A stretch of DNA of 64,000 nt from Deltaproteobacteria bacterium IMCC39524 (GTDB lineage: Bacteria; Desulfobacterota; Desulfuromonadia; Desulfuromonadales; BM103), in contig JARUHJ010000001.1 of assembly GCA_029667085.1 (NCBI GenBank), positions 744,001 through 808,000 of the forward strand, in the 5' to 3' direction. This document shows positions 39,910-48,353 of this stretch, one piece after another (position 1 is the stretch's first letter; each line of letters begins with the position of its first letter). The position numbers and the translations under genes were made by a program. Below the pieces are notes generated by a model. It had not been told where the DNA came from, did no database searches, and worked only from the letters and a program-made list of their open reading frames with translations.

Positions 39910-41340
39910 ATGATTATAAAAACAATAACAACAAAAATGAAAAGAACCTTATTTTCAACCTTATCCATGAAACGCTACTTAATCACTTTCGCACTCGCAT
40001 TGAGTGTAGTCACATCAATGTCGGGACTTGCATATGCCCTTCCAGCATTCCCTGGCGCAGAAGGATTTGGATCAACCACTATAGGTGGACGGGGCGGTAG
40101 GGTTATCCATGTTACTAATCTCAATAATAGCGGGCCAGGGAGTTTCCGCGCAGCAGTTGAAGCTTCTGGTCCTCGAATCATTGTTTTTGATGTTGCTGGC
40201 TATATAGATATAACACGAGGGGATGAAATTGTAATTGACGAACCTTATATAACCATAGCAGGGCAAACAGCACCTGGTGATGGCATAACATTCAGAGGCG
40301 AATCCATAGCCATTAAGACACACGATGTTATCTTAAGGGGTGTTAGGATTCGTGCTGGGCTTGGGGCGAGTGACGTATTACATGTATTGCCTCGTAATAT
40401 TCCAGGTGCTGTAGAAGTTTATAACGTTATTATCGATCATTGTTCCTTGAGTTGGTCACCGGATGAAAACTTCGGTGTTTGGTATGATGCTCATGATATT
40501 ACCCTCCAAAGAAACATAATAAGCGAAGGTCTAGGTGGAACTGAGCAAACCCCCCAAGGGAAAGGTGCATTATTCGGTAGCGAGGATGCACCCGGTGGCT
40601 TACCTAGCAACATCTCCTTTCACCACAATCTTATGGCGCACAATGCCGATAGAAGTATTAGGACAAGCGTATATACAGAAGTTGAGATGATCAATAACCT
40701 CATTTATGGGTGGAACTATTGGGCAACCAGAGCCGGTGCAGCTATGAATATTATTGGCAACCACTATATAAAGTCTCCGGCAACAGGAGGTGGTGAGCCT
40801 GTACGTGTTAATGAAGCTGGCCCTAATACCATTTATGTTCTTAACAATATAGGCCCTGGTAGACCGACTAACACAGGTGATGAGTGGGATATTGCTAGGG
40901 CGAGTGAGAGTTCCGCACAAGCAAGTTCCCCGACATTCCCTTTATCGAACGTAACCATTAATAACGTTAAAGATGTCTATGATAATATTCTTGCAGATGT
41001 TGGTGTGACTGCCCCTGCACAGGATGATGTCGATATCAGAATTATCAATGATGTTATTAACAAAACTGGGACATGGGACATTGATAATCCAAATCAGGTT
41101 GGTGGCTATCCTACCTTAGATGCAGGAACGAACCCAAAGGACACCGATAATGATGGAATGCCGGATAGTTGGGAGATTGCTAGAGGACTAAATCCATCAA
41201 GCGCATCAGATGTAAATGGTGACGATGATGGGGATGGCTACACCAATATTGAGGAATATATAAATAGCTTTTATGCTACGCTTGGAGGTGACAGGCCGTC
41301 ACCACCCAGAAACCTCAAAATCACCAGTCTAAATCAATGA
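39910..41340 (+). CDS. Secreted pectate-lyase-like beta-helix protein
   Basis: The ATG at 39910 follows AAGGAGACTAGTA. The 476-residue protein has an N-terminal export signal (FALALSVVTSMSGLAYA) and then the pectate lyase-type right-handed beta-helix: FPGAEGFGSTTIGGRGGRVIHVTNLNNSGPGSFR, IAGQTAPGDGITFRG and IIDHCSLSWSPDENFGV. Near the C-terminus lies a calcium-binding repeat (DNDGMPDSWEIARGLNPSS..DDDGDGYTNIEEY). It may cleave uronic-acid-containing polysaccharide by beta-elimination, possibly trimming the matrix made by the nearby EPS cluster. Substrate is inferred only. It follows the riboswitch-controlled gene by 95 bp and could share its transcript. Confidence 0.87.
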   Translation: MIIKTITTKMKRTLFSTLSMKRYLITFALALSVVTSMSGLAYALPAFPGAEGFGSTTIGGRGGRVIHVTNLNNSGPGSFRAAVEASGPRIIVFDVAGYIDITRGDEIVIDEPYITIAGQTAPGDGITFRGESIAIKTHDVILRGVRIRAGLGASDVLHVLPRNIPGAVEVYNVIIDHCSLSWSPDENFGVWYDAHDITLQRNIISEGLGGTEQTPQGKGALFGSEDAPGGLPSNISFHHNLMAHNADRSIRTSVYTEVEMINNLIYGWNYWATRAGAAMNIIGNHYIKSPATGGGEPVRVNEAGPNTIYVLNNIGPGRPTNTGDEWDIARASESSAQASSPTFPLSNVTINNVKDVYDNILADVGVTAPAQDDVDIRIINDVINKTGTWDIDNPNQVGGYPTLDAGTNPKDTDNDGMPDSWEIARGLNPSSASDVNGDDDGDGYTNIEEYINSFYATLGGDRPSPPRNLKITSLNQ

Positions 41341-41364
41341 TGGTCAGATCCTGAATAGTCCTTT

Positions 41365-41415
41365 CAGAGGCCCCTTGCCGCTGCAGTCCTACTTGGCAGA
41401 AGCAAGGGGCCTCTG
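41365..41415. repeat. 14-bp perfect inverted repeat after lyase gene
   Basis: CAGAGGCCCCTTGC (41365-41378) and GCAAGGGGCCTCTG (41402-41415) are perfect inverted arms around a 23-nt loop. It is a strong hairpin, likely a terminator for the lyase gene transcript, lying directly next to the IS256-like remnant. Confidence 0.75.
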
Positions 41416-41471
41416 GGTGAACCGGGTAGAGTAAAAAATCTTTCGCTTTTTTTGTCCGCGCCCCAATCGGT

Positions 41472-41762
41472 TTAACCTGCGTCCGCCTCCAGCATTTGTT
41501 CTAAATCCCGCTCTTTGAGCAGATCCGTATTCAGATAGCGTTTCTGGCTCCATTTGGTTCAAGCAATGTGACGCAGCCTGGCCGCGCACAGCACCAAGAC
41601 GGAATGCCCGCCAGGGAAAGCGCCAACCACTTTGGTGCGACGGCGGATTTCCTTCACAATCCGCTCCAAAGCGTTATTGGTTCGAATCCGGCTGTGATGG
41701 CTGCGTGGAAAATCGTAGTACGTCAGGGACTCACAATCCTTGTCCACGGCAGTGTTCTCCAT
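41472..41762 (-). pseudogene. IS256-family transposase C-terminal remnant with internal stop
   Basis: The minus-strand frame from 41762 to 41472 encodes LTYYDFPRSHHSRIRTNNAL and IRRRTKVVGAFPGGHS, both typical of IS256-type transposase ends. An in-frame TGA at 41559-41561 interrupts what should be ARLRHIA-G-TKWSQKRYLN. After it TKWSQKRYLNTDLLKERDLE continues to TAA at 41472-41474. The N-terminal two-thirds are missing, so it is a dead fragment. Confidence 0.85.
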
Positions 41763-41795
41763 GCGGTTAGGGTTTACGCAATTTAACCTCTTGAA

Positions 41796-41840
41796 GCACT
41801 GCCGTGTCTTTCAAAAAAGCGAAAAATATTTTACGTTATC
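41796..41840. repeat. 45-bp direct repeat, left copy
   Basis: Starts GCACTGCCGTGTCTTTC and ends ATATTTTACGTTATC. It is identical to 42945-42989. It contains the IS256-like end. The pair brackets the sulfotransferase gene. Confidence 0.97.
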
Positions 41841-42047
41841 TTTTTTATCAGTAATGTAAACATATTGTCTCAGTCTGAAACCGGGAAAAAGGTCGGAGTC
41901 CATCGGCTCTCTCTGGCAAAAAAGTCCTTGCTGCCAACTGCCAGTCCCTCCAGCAAAAGTTAGCGGCTCTCCCTGGAGAAGCACTAGAGGGCTAATCCGG
42001 GGCCAGAAGCCGAAACTTTTCACTGTTTCCTCAATTTCCAAACTGTT

Positions 42048-42860
42048 TCAGGCAAAGCGGTTGAGTTCCGTCATAAGGCCCTCGCACAGGGTTCTGACGG
42101 CGGGTGTAATCTCTGGATAAACGTTTTTTGAAATGGAGTCTGGGTGAATAAATCGATAAATGCTTGAATCGGGCCTCAGACCGGAAAATTCAAACAGATG
42201 GTTGAAGAACTCATTGGGTTTGGTTGCGATATCCTCATATTTGGTGAGAATGAGATTGGGAACAGAGTATAATTTCTGTTCGATGAATATCCTGTTACGC
42301 ACCCACCAGGCCAGGCACAAAAGATCAAATTCAGACAGGTGGGGGGAGTAGATCTCTCTCACGATTTCGGCGGACTCTGTTGATACGCCCTCCTGAAACC
42401 ATCCCCCCCCTGTCTGGCCAGTGCAGACGATCCTAATGGCGCGGGTCGCATGGGGAAACTTTTTAAGGGCGGAGTTTGCAACATCCCGATAATCCCTGTA
42501 TATCCATATAAAACATCCCTGGGGGAACCGGGCAATGAACTCCGTAGCCAGATGACTGTCGGCTATCGGCTTGAAACATACAAACGTAAACCGACTCTGT
42601 TGCACCAACTCTTCAACAACTTCGAAACTCCGAATTCGATGGTTTCGAAATGCCCGACTGTTGCGGTTTTCATCAAAGATCTCAATATCTCGATGAAGAT
42701 GAAATGCATTCATGAGCATGGTCGTGCCGGACCGTTGTCTTCCAAATACGAAAACAGGTATAGTTTCACGAGGCTGTCTCAACAGATAAATTGCTTTTTT
42801 ACTTGCTATTGAAAAATACTTGTTTCGTTTCTGTTTATCTAAAATCGCACTGATCTTCAT
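42048..42860 (-). CDS. Sulfotransferase family protein
   Basis: This 270-residue protein has the 5'-phosphosulfate-binding loop of PAPS sulfotransferases near the N-terminus (VFVFGRQRSGTTMLMNAF) and a 3'-phosphate-binding segment (IYRDYRDVANSALKKF). It would transfer sulfate from PAPS to a hydroxyl or amino group, here most likely on the polysaccharide. It is the last gene of the EPS cluster. It lies between two 45-bp direct repeats carrying an IS end, hinting that it arrived or can be lost with IS elements. Length is typical. Confidence 0.85.
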   Translation of the reverse strand: MKISAILDKQKRNKYFSIASKKAIYLLRQPRETIPVFVFGRQRSGTTMLMNAFHLHRDIEIFDENRNSRAFRNHRIRSFEVVEELVQQSRFTFVCFKPIADSHLATEFIARFPQGCFIWIYRDYRDVANSALKKFPHATRAIRIVCTGQTGGGWFQEGVSTESAEIVREIYSPHLSEFDLLCLAWWVRNRIFIEQKLYSVPNLILTKYEDIATKPNEFFNHLFEFSGLRPDSSIYRFIHPDSISKNVYPEITPAVRTLCEGLMTELNRFA

Positions 42861-42944
42861 GTAAAGCTCCCTTTTTTAGAGCCAGCAATCATGAACGTCT
42901 ATATGCGCCACCCATCCCCAAAAAACCAGGTTCATAGAAGAGGG

Positions 42945-42989
42945 GCACTGCCGTGTCTTTCAAAAAAGCGAAAAATATTTTACGTTATC
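42945..42989. repeat. 45-bp direct repeat, right copy
   Basis: Identical to 41796-41840 at 1149 bp distance. It represents another IS256-like end without an adjacent transposase. The sequence after it (to 43139) has no homologous element and no clear gene. Confidence 0.97.
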
Positions 42990-43139
42990 GTGAATCGGAG
43001 AAACATAAACATTGGCCTCGAAAGAAAGCGTTTTACAATTCATTAGGCAGCGGTGAGCTTACCCAGGATCAACGAAAAACAGTTCGTCAAAAATCGAGAA
43101 ATTATATTATTGGGAAAAATACAATTTCCTGCTTGTTTT

Positions 43140-44240
43140 TCAACGGCCTTCCAGGGAGGCCCGATACAGTAGGTGATTCAAAATCATTGAAAGATAGCGT
43201 GGATATGATCGGCGATCAGTCAAAGCACCATAGGATTTTCTTGAAAAACTGAACCCTCCATCTGCACTCTGGTGCGTAAGAGCATGCTCAAAACATCGCT
43301 CACTTTTTTTCAAATAGTCTCCTAGGCCCAACTGATGGGCTTGGCGAAGGGCAGCTGCTAAAGCAGTTGTCCAGTAGTTGACTTCTGGGAATATTTTAAA
43401 ACAGTTAAAGCGACAATGACCCTTTTCGGTCACACCTGAGGAAAGGAATCGGGCAAGTTTTTCCAAGATCGACCTGACAACAGAATCGCTGGTAAATGTA
43501 TAATAATTTGCCAGGTCCATAAACTGAAATGCGTTGTATTGGTAGCACATAAAGTGGATACGCTCAAGTTCGTAGGGCAATTCGCCACTTTCAAGCTGAC
43601 TGTCGGCAATAAAACGAATCATTTTTTCATTGTATTCTAGATACTTAGGATCGCCGGAAACCTGGAAGAGTTCTTCCGCCAACCAAATCACCTTGGTCGT
43701 GACGTTCGGAACCTTCACAGTCGAATGCGAATAATAGTTCGCCGCCAAACCCGCGCCGACGTGCTGAAATCCCGATTGATTAATTTGGTAGTCGAACCAC
43801 TTCTGCGCCGCCTCCAAATATGAAAGCTTACCTGTTTTTTTGAAGGCAGAGATGAGACCTAGGCCAGCCCACGACCCTTCCACAGTTGAAATAAAGCCCT
43901 TTCTGAATCGAATGGGTGGATGCAGCCACGCCCCGCTATCAAGCTGATCTTCGACAATATAGTCTGCACAGCGATTGATCATATCCATGCACGACTCTTT
44001 TCCTGTCAATTCAGCTAATGCAATATTATTTCTAATCCAGTAAGCTTGTGCCTGAAGGTATCGGTAACGATCATCAAATGGTAGCCAAGACAAATAGCTT
44101 CTTGCAAAACGAGTAACGCGCCAATGGATCTTCCCGACAGGATCAGGCCCCGTTAATACATGGCCATCCCAGTGATTATCCTCAATGTAGCTGTAAAGTT
44201 TCTTGGCGGTTTCAATATACTTATTGTTCTGGGAACTCAT
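43140..44240 (-). CDS. Alpha/alpha-toroid (glycosidase-like/epimerase-like) EPS cluster protein
   Basis: ATG 44240 (MSSQNNKYIETAKKLYSYIE) is preferred because GGAG lies six bases upstream; the frame is open to a TTG at 44294 that overlaps the glycosyltransferase stop. The 366-residue protein repeats paired helices: AAQKWFDYQINQSG, VIWLAEELFQVSGDPKYLEY, RCFEHALTHQSADGGFSFSR. This is the alpha/alpha-toroid pattern of glycosidases, lyases and D-glucuronyl C5-epimerase-like proteins. Conserved QHVGAGLAANYYSHS and WAGLGLISAFKKTG segments occur in family members seen in EPS clusters. Exact reaction unknown: perhaps modification or hydrolysis of polymer. It follows the GT4 gene. Confidence 0.6.
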   Translation of the reverse strand: MSSQNNKYIETAKKLYSYIEDNHWDGHVLTGPDPVGKIHWRVTRFARSYLSWLPFDDRYRYLQAQAYWIRNNIALAELTGKESCMDMINRCADYIVEDQLDSGAWLHPPIRFRKGFISTVEGSWAGLGLISAFKKTGKLSYLEAAQKWFDYQINQSGFQHVGAGLAANYYSHSTVKVPNVTTKVIWLAEELFQVSGDPKYLEYNEKMIRFIADSQLESGELPYELERIHFMCYQYNAFQFMDLANYYTFTSDSVVRSILEKLARFLSSGVTEKGHCRFNCFKIFPEVNYWTTALAAALRQAHQLGLGDYLKKSERCFEHALTHQSADGGFSFSRKSYGALTDRRSYPRYLSMILNHLLYRASLEGR

Positions 44241-44290
44241 CAGGGTCTCCATATGAAAAAGTGAGGGAGCTTGCCATAGGGAAAAGGGCT

Positions 44291-45409
44291 TCAATTTGGA
44301 GCGGATTTGTCGAAATCATGATCTTGCATACATATTCGATGGACCTCAAGTTGCCGCTGTACCATGACATCCAACCCAAAATTCTTCTCCAGCCTCAAAC
44401 GACCAGCCTCACCCATTCGGTGAGCCACCGTTTGATTTTCGAGCAACGAGGTAATACTTTTCGCCATCCCGCCTATGTCACCAGGATCTAAAACATATCC
44501 AGTTTCACCATCTACCACCAGTTCCTCTGTTCCACCTCCACGTGTCACCACAACTGGCTTCCCTCCAGCCATATATTCCATGATCGAGTTGGAGATGCCT
44601 TCCCTGGGCGTTGAGAGAACTCCAACAGTCAGAACACTGACAATTGATTCGACATCATCACGTCGGCCTGCAAACAGTATCCGGTCAACAAAGACAGGGT
44701 CTACTTCGGACTCACACGCGGTCCTTTTTTCACCATCCCCAACGAACAGGAATGTCACATTGTTTCGTTGTCTAAGAATATGGTGGGCAGCCTTGATCAG
44801 AGCACTCTGATCCTTGAGAGCTGTAAATGATGCAACCATTCCAATTACGTATTGCGATTCAATTCCGAGCTCTTGCCGAATTATGGCAGGGTCTTTAAGA
44901 TTCTTCATACGCTTAAAATCAAATCCGTTGTACACACAATATGTTTTATGCCGAGGAGGATTAAAGAAGTTTATTCCAGCCTGGGAATTACTGATAATAA
45001 TATCGGAAAACGGAAACGTAATACGTGGGAAGGTCCAGCGCCTGAACCAGGGTCCCGCTCTTGACCCAGCGTTTCGGATAATATTGTTGATTAGCTTGAT
45101 GCCCAACAACTTCACAACGGGAATCGCGTAAAAGGTGCACATTGATTCGCAACTGTGGACTATGTCTGGGCGATAGGCTCTGCATATCTTGAAAAGACGA
45201 AAAAATATAGTTGGGTCCTTCTTGATATGGCGCTTAAGCACACAAATATCGATAGCAAGATCGTCCAATTCTGGATATTCATTACAATCTGACAACATGA
45301 CAAGCTTGTAAGAAATCTCAGGATATGCTTTCAGTCCCTTCAAAAATTCTAGCAATTGACGTTGCCGGCCGCCAGCCTTGAAACCGTCTGTGATAAAGAG
45401 AATTTTCAT
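44291..45409 (-). CDS. Glycosyltransferase family 4
   Basis: This 372-residue GT-B enzyme begins MKILFITDGFKAGGRQRQLLEFLKGL and has IGMVASFTALKDQSALIKAAHHI, then the nucleotide-sugar donor site TPREGISNSIMEYMAGGKPVVVTRGGG with the E-x7-E type motif. It would add one sugar to the lipid-linked repeat unit on the cytoplasmic face. Its stop overlaps the open frame of the toroid gene. The specific sugar cannot be told. Confidence 0.9.
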   Translation of the reverse strand: MKILFITDGFKAGGRQRQLLEFLKGLKAYPEISYKLVMLSDCNEYPELDDLAIDICVLKRHIKKDPTIFFRLFKICRAYRPDIVHSCESMCTFYAIPVVKLLGIKLINNIIRNAGSRAGPWFRRWTFPRITFPFSDIIISNSQAGINFFNPPRHKTYCVYNGFDFKRMKNLKDPAIIRQELGIESQYVIGMVASFTALKDQSALIKAAHHILRQRNNVTFLFVGDGEKRTACESEVDPVFVDRILFAGRRDDVESIVSVLTVGVLSTPREGISNSIMEYMAGGKPVVVTRGGGTEELVVDGETGYVLDPGDIGGMAKSITSLLENQTVAHRMGEAGRLRLEKNFGLDVMVQRQLEVHRICMQDHDFDKSAPN

Positions 45410-45509
45410 GGCCTGCCTCGCAATATGTAGAGTTAGTAATGATGTTCTAGGGACGATTATTTATATCTGATCGCTAAAACCATCCCACAATATAAAGATC
45501 AGGTGGAGG

Positions 45510-45650
45510 GCACTGTGTCTCACAGTTTGATCAATAAATAGAAGGCTTGGAACCCATTTATGTTTAAATGATATCGTCAAAAACCAAAATAACGACATGG
45601 AGTTCCAAGCCATGGCACATTGTTACACTAACTTTCCAGTCATCCCTTAA
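45510..45650 (+). mobile_element. Possible IS4-type 5'-end remnant
   Basis: A 10-bp inverted repeat GGCTTGGAAC (45544-45553) / GTTCCAAGCC (45602-45611) is followed by an ATG at 45612 that starts MAHCYTNFPVIP and then stops. Similar MAH-N-T starts are seen on IS4-like transposases with a DUF4372 domain. The element would be cut at the flippase gene end. The call rests on a very short stretch. Confidence 0.35.
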
Positions 45651-46933
45651 TTACCTTTCCTAGTGATAACAAATGCATTAAAAATGAAATATAAATTCAT
45701 AACAACACCCGATATTGAGAATAACAAGACTGTATATAGGGCATCATGAAAAATTAAATAACCTAAATAAAGCGAGAACAACCTAACAATAATAAGAAGA
45801 TAATTAAAATACATTAAAAATCTGAGCTTTTGCTTAACTATATAAATTTGATTTGATGGCCGATTAATTAGCGCTATAAATAACCAAGGAGCCAAGACCT
45901 GAGCATACAATCCCGCCTCTGCCCAATTTATTCCGAAAATATATCCAAATATCCACTTCCCACCCAAAGTCAAAAGAAAAAACGGCAAAAATCCTATTGC
46001 AACGAGTCCAAGAGTGGTTTTTTTAAGACTGATATATAAGTCTCCACCCTGATTTTGTATTTCAGAAGATTTTTGTAAAAAAACTTTACCAAGAGATTGT
46101 GACATCAAACTTACAGGCCTTTTTAAAATTAGGCTTGCAAGCCCATAAAATCCCACGACTTCATTTGAATAAAAAAAGGTCAGTAAAAAAACAGGTAACG
46201 ATTGAGAAATGTTATTAACGAAATTTGTTGGCATATTATATTGGGGAAACCTGCGGTAATTCCTTGCTACAATTTTCATATTTGCTAGATTTACATTATT
46301 TTTAATTTCTGGGAAAAGACCAACAATAAAATAAACAAGAAACATCGCAGCGGCAATAGAACCTAAAGCATTTCCAACAATAAGCCAGAAAGCTGATGCT
46401 GTAAATAAAAGAGCTGCGATAATTTTGGTGGATGCTGTTACAAAAGGAACAAGAAAGGTTGAAATAGCGATTATTCTAAATTTTTTCAGTCTTGTATGAA
46501 AGTAAACAAGAACATCTTTAACACTTGAACAAGCCACTACTAATGGGATAAATAGTAAGTAATTTTTGTATCCTTGGAAGCCAGTAATATTTGCAATTGG
46601 ATCAATAAATAGCAGAATAAAAAGCATAAGAAGTGACGACGTAATAATAACTGTAAACATTGACAGTATGAATAAATTGTATCCCTCACTATCCTCTTTA
46701 GGCAGTACAATCGCACTACGATAACGAAAACACGCAATAACGGAAAAGGCTCCTGCAACAGCTTGGATAAAAACCATTATTCCAAATTGTTCTGGAGAAT
46801 AAAGTCTTGTAATAACAGGAGCAGCAAGTAAACCAATAAATTGTGCAGCAACATTTCCAGTAAGCATAGTGGCTACACTCCTGATAAAGTTGCTTTCAAT
46901 CAATCGCCTAACGACAGAATAACTAGAAAACAT
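45647..46933 (-). CDS. Wzx-type polysaccharide flippase
   Basis: The ATG at 46933 (MFSSYSVVRRLIESNFIRSV) is preferred to a TTG at 46951. The 428-residue protein has about twelve hydrophobic helices with the MATE/MVF-type start NVAAQFIGLLAAPVITRLYSPEQFG. It would flip undecaprenyl-linked repeat units across the inner membrane. It is strongly AT-rich. With the O-antigen-polymerase-like gene at 51100 it indicates a Wzx/Wzy-dependent pathway. Confidence 0.9.
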   Translation of the reverse strand: MFSSYSVVRRLIESNFIRSVATMLTGNVAAQFIGLLAAPVITRLYSPEQFGIMVFIQAVAGAFSVIACFRYRSAIVLPKEDSEGYNLFILSMFTVIITSSLLMLFILLFIDPIANITGFQGYKNYLLFIPLVVACSSVKDVLVYFHTRLKKFRIIAISTFLVPFVTASTKIIAALLFTASAFWLIVGNALGSIAAAMFLVYFIVGLFPEIKNNVNLANMKIVARNYRRFPQYNMPTNFVNNISQSLPVFLLTFFYSNEVVGFYGLASLILKRPVSLMSQSLGKVFLQKSSEIQNQGGDLYISLKKTTLGLVAIGFLPFFLLTLGGKWIFGYIFGINWAEAGLYAQVLAPWLFIALINRPSNQIYIVKQKLRFLMYFNYLLIIVRLFSLYLGYLIFHDALYTVLLFSISGVVMNLYFIFNAFVITRKGN

Positions 46934-47130
46934 ATTTCCATATAATTTCAAGATTCTACCTAATTGAAGATGTTATTTTTCCAAATCAATACTAATAAAA
47001 ATGCCATTTCAACTAAATATAGTCATACTAAACCAACCAATTACAACAATTTATAATATTACTGAAAAACAACTCTTAATCATATCCACTCCATATTTTA
47101 ATTACTGTAATACAAAAGTTTATTGAATAA

Positions 47131-48225
47131 TTATGATGAGTGTTTGGATAAAATTGTATTATATAATCGTTCAAAGCGCCCGGCGGCTTGAGAAGCTAGG
47201 AAATTCTCCGTGGCATATGAGTGATTCGCATTTGAAATTTTTTTATATAGATCTTCATCAAGTAGCAGTTTCTCAATTAAACCTGCAATTTTTTTTGGTT
47301 TTTTACTCGCGGTTAAAAACCCATGCTTCCCATCAAGAAAAAAGTCAGGAATACCACCTACGGGCCTTGTCACTATCGGCAAACCAAAGGCCATGGCCTC
47401 GACAATTGAATTAGGTAAACCTTCATTATGATAGGTCGGGAAACAGAAAATGTGACATTTCGTCAGAATTGTGTTTTTTTCTTCATCACGGACATCTCCA
47501 GTAAATGTTATGTCAGAGATAGATTTTTCAAAAACATATTTTTTTGCACTTTGCAATTCTGGACCATCGCCTGCAATGACAAGCTCAAGCCTAGGATACT
47601 TAGCTTTTAAAATATTAAAAGCTTCGATGATTTCATATATCCCTTTTTGTTTAAATATTCTAGAAAGAAAAAGTATTCGCCAACATTTTGAGTTGATACG
47701 GGTTTCAATTGAATGATCGATGTCAAACATATCGAGACAATTATCATCTAGAACCGTATTTTCTTTATAAATAGCCTGAGAACAACCCCAGCCCTTGAGG
47801 GTACGCACAAAACCATCAGATAGCACAATAAAGGCGTCTGTCTTACCGTACAAGGCCCTCAATAACCATAAATAATGGTTATTAATTTTTCCTTCAAACC
47901 CCTTATCCCACCCACGAAAAAAAGTTATAGTTTTCTTTTTTTTAAATTTGGCTAAAACGACAAAAAGACCCTCACGGACAAAACTTTTAAATTCAAAAGA
48001 TGGATTTACCTGAACAATGTCAATGTTACAATTGCTTAAAGTATTCAGAAATGAAAAATAATCCTTAAAAAGTCGGTAAATCTTTAAAAAATGTCCTCTC
48101 TCTCCCGGTCTCCTGCCAATGGTAAAATGTTGCACAGGAACAGAGTAGTGCTTCCACATTTTAGTGTAATAACACTCAATGCCACCAAGGCGCCTCAAGT
48201 CAGGATGTAAAATAAGTACATTCAT
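47131..48225 (-). CDS. Glycosyltransferase family 4
   Basis: This 364-residue GT-B protein begins MNVLILHPDLRRLGGIECYY and has ILFLSRIFKQKGIYEIIEAFNILKAKYPRLELVIAGDGPEL. The donor site is FCFPTYHNEGLPNSIVEAMAFGLPIVTRPVGGIPDF. It is an inverting/retaining GT4-type enzyme for the EPS repeat unit. The gene is AT-rich and lies between flippase and CapK-like genes on the minus strand. Acceptor and donor unknown. Confidence 0.9.
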   Translation of the reverse strand: MNVLILHPDLRRLGGIECYYTKMWKHYSVPVQHFTIGRRPGERGHFLKIYRLFKDYFSFLNTLSNCNIDIVQVNPSFEFKSFVREGLFVVLAKFKKKKTITFFRGWDKGFEGKINNHYLWLLRALYGKTDAFIVLSDGFVRTLKGWGCSQAIYKENTVLDDNCLDMFDIDHSIETRINSKCWRILFLSRIFKQKGIYEIIEAFNILKAKYPRLELVIAGDGPELQSAKKYVFEKSISDITFTGDVRDEEKNTILTKCHIFCFPTYHNEGLPNSIVEAMAFGLPIVTRPVGGIPDFFLDGKHGFLTASKKPKKIAGLIEKLLLDEDLYKKISNANHSYATENFLASQAAGRFERLYNTILSKHSS

Positions 48226-48353
48226 TATTCAACTCCAAAATATAATTGAATAAGCGTCTTGATTTTTTATTAACATTGATAATTTTAAAATTTGTTCTTT
48301 TAGTCATCACTATATTATTAAAAGCCTTCTATCATAAACAAGAAAACCACATT

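Larger units (their letters stand above)
41426..41840 (-). mobile_element. Remnant of an IS256-family insertion sequence
   Basis: The left part shows GAGTAAAAAATCTTTCGCTTTTTTTGTCC-type end sequence near 41430-41456. The right end near 41805-41840 reads approximately its reverse complement (AAAAAAGCGAAAAATATTTTAC). Between them only the last part of a Mutator/IS256-type transposase frame remains. The element is internally deleted and cannot move on its own. Confidence 0.75.

Noticed and set aside
42953-43252. A 99-codon plus-strand frame starting inside the 45-bp repeat
   Set aside because: It begins at a GTG in the IS-end sequence, runs into the 3' end of the toroid gene on the other strand and shows no domain.
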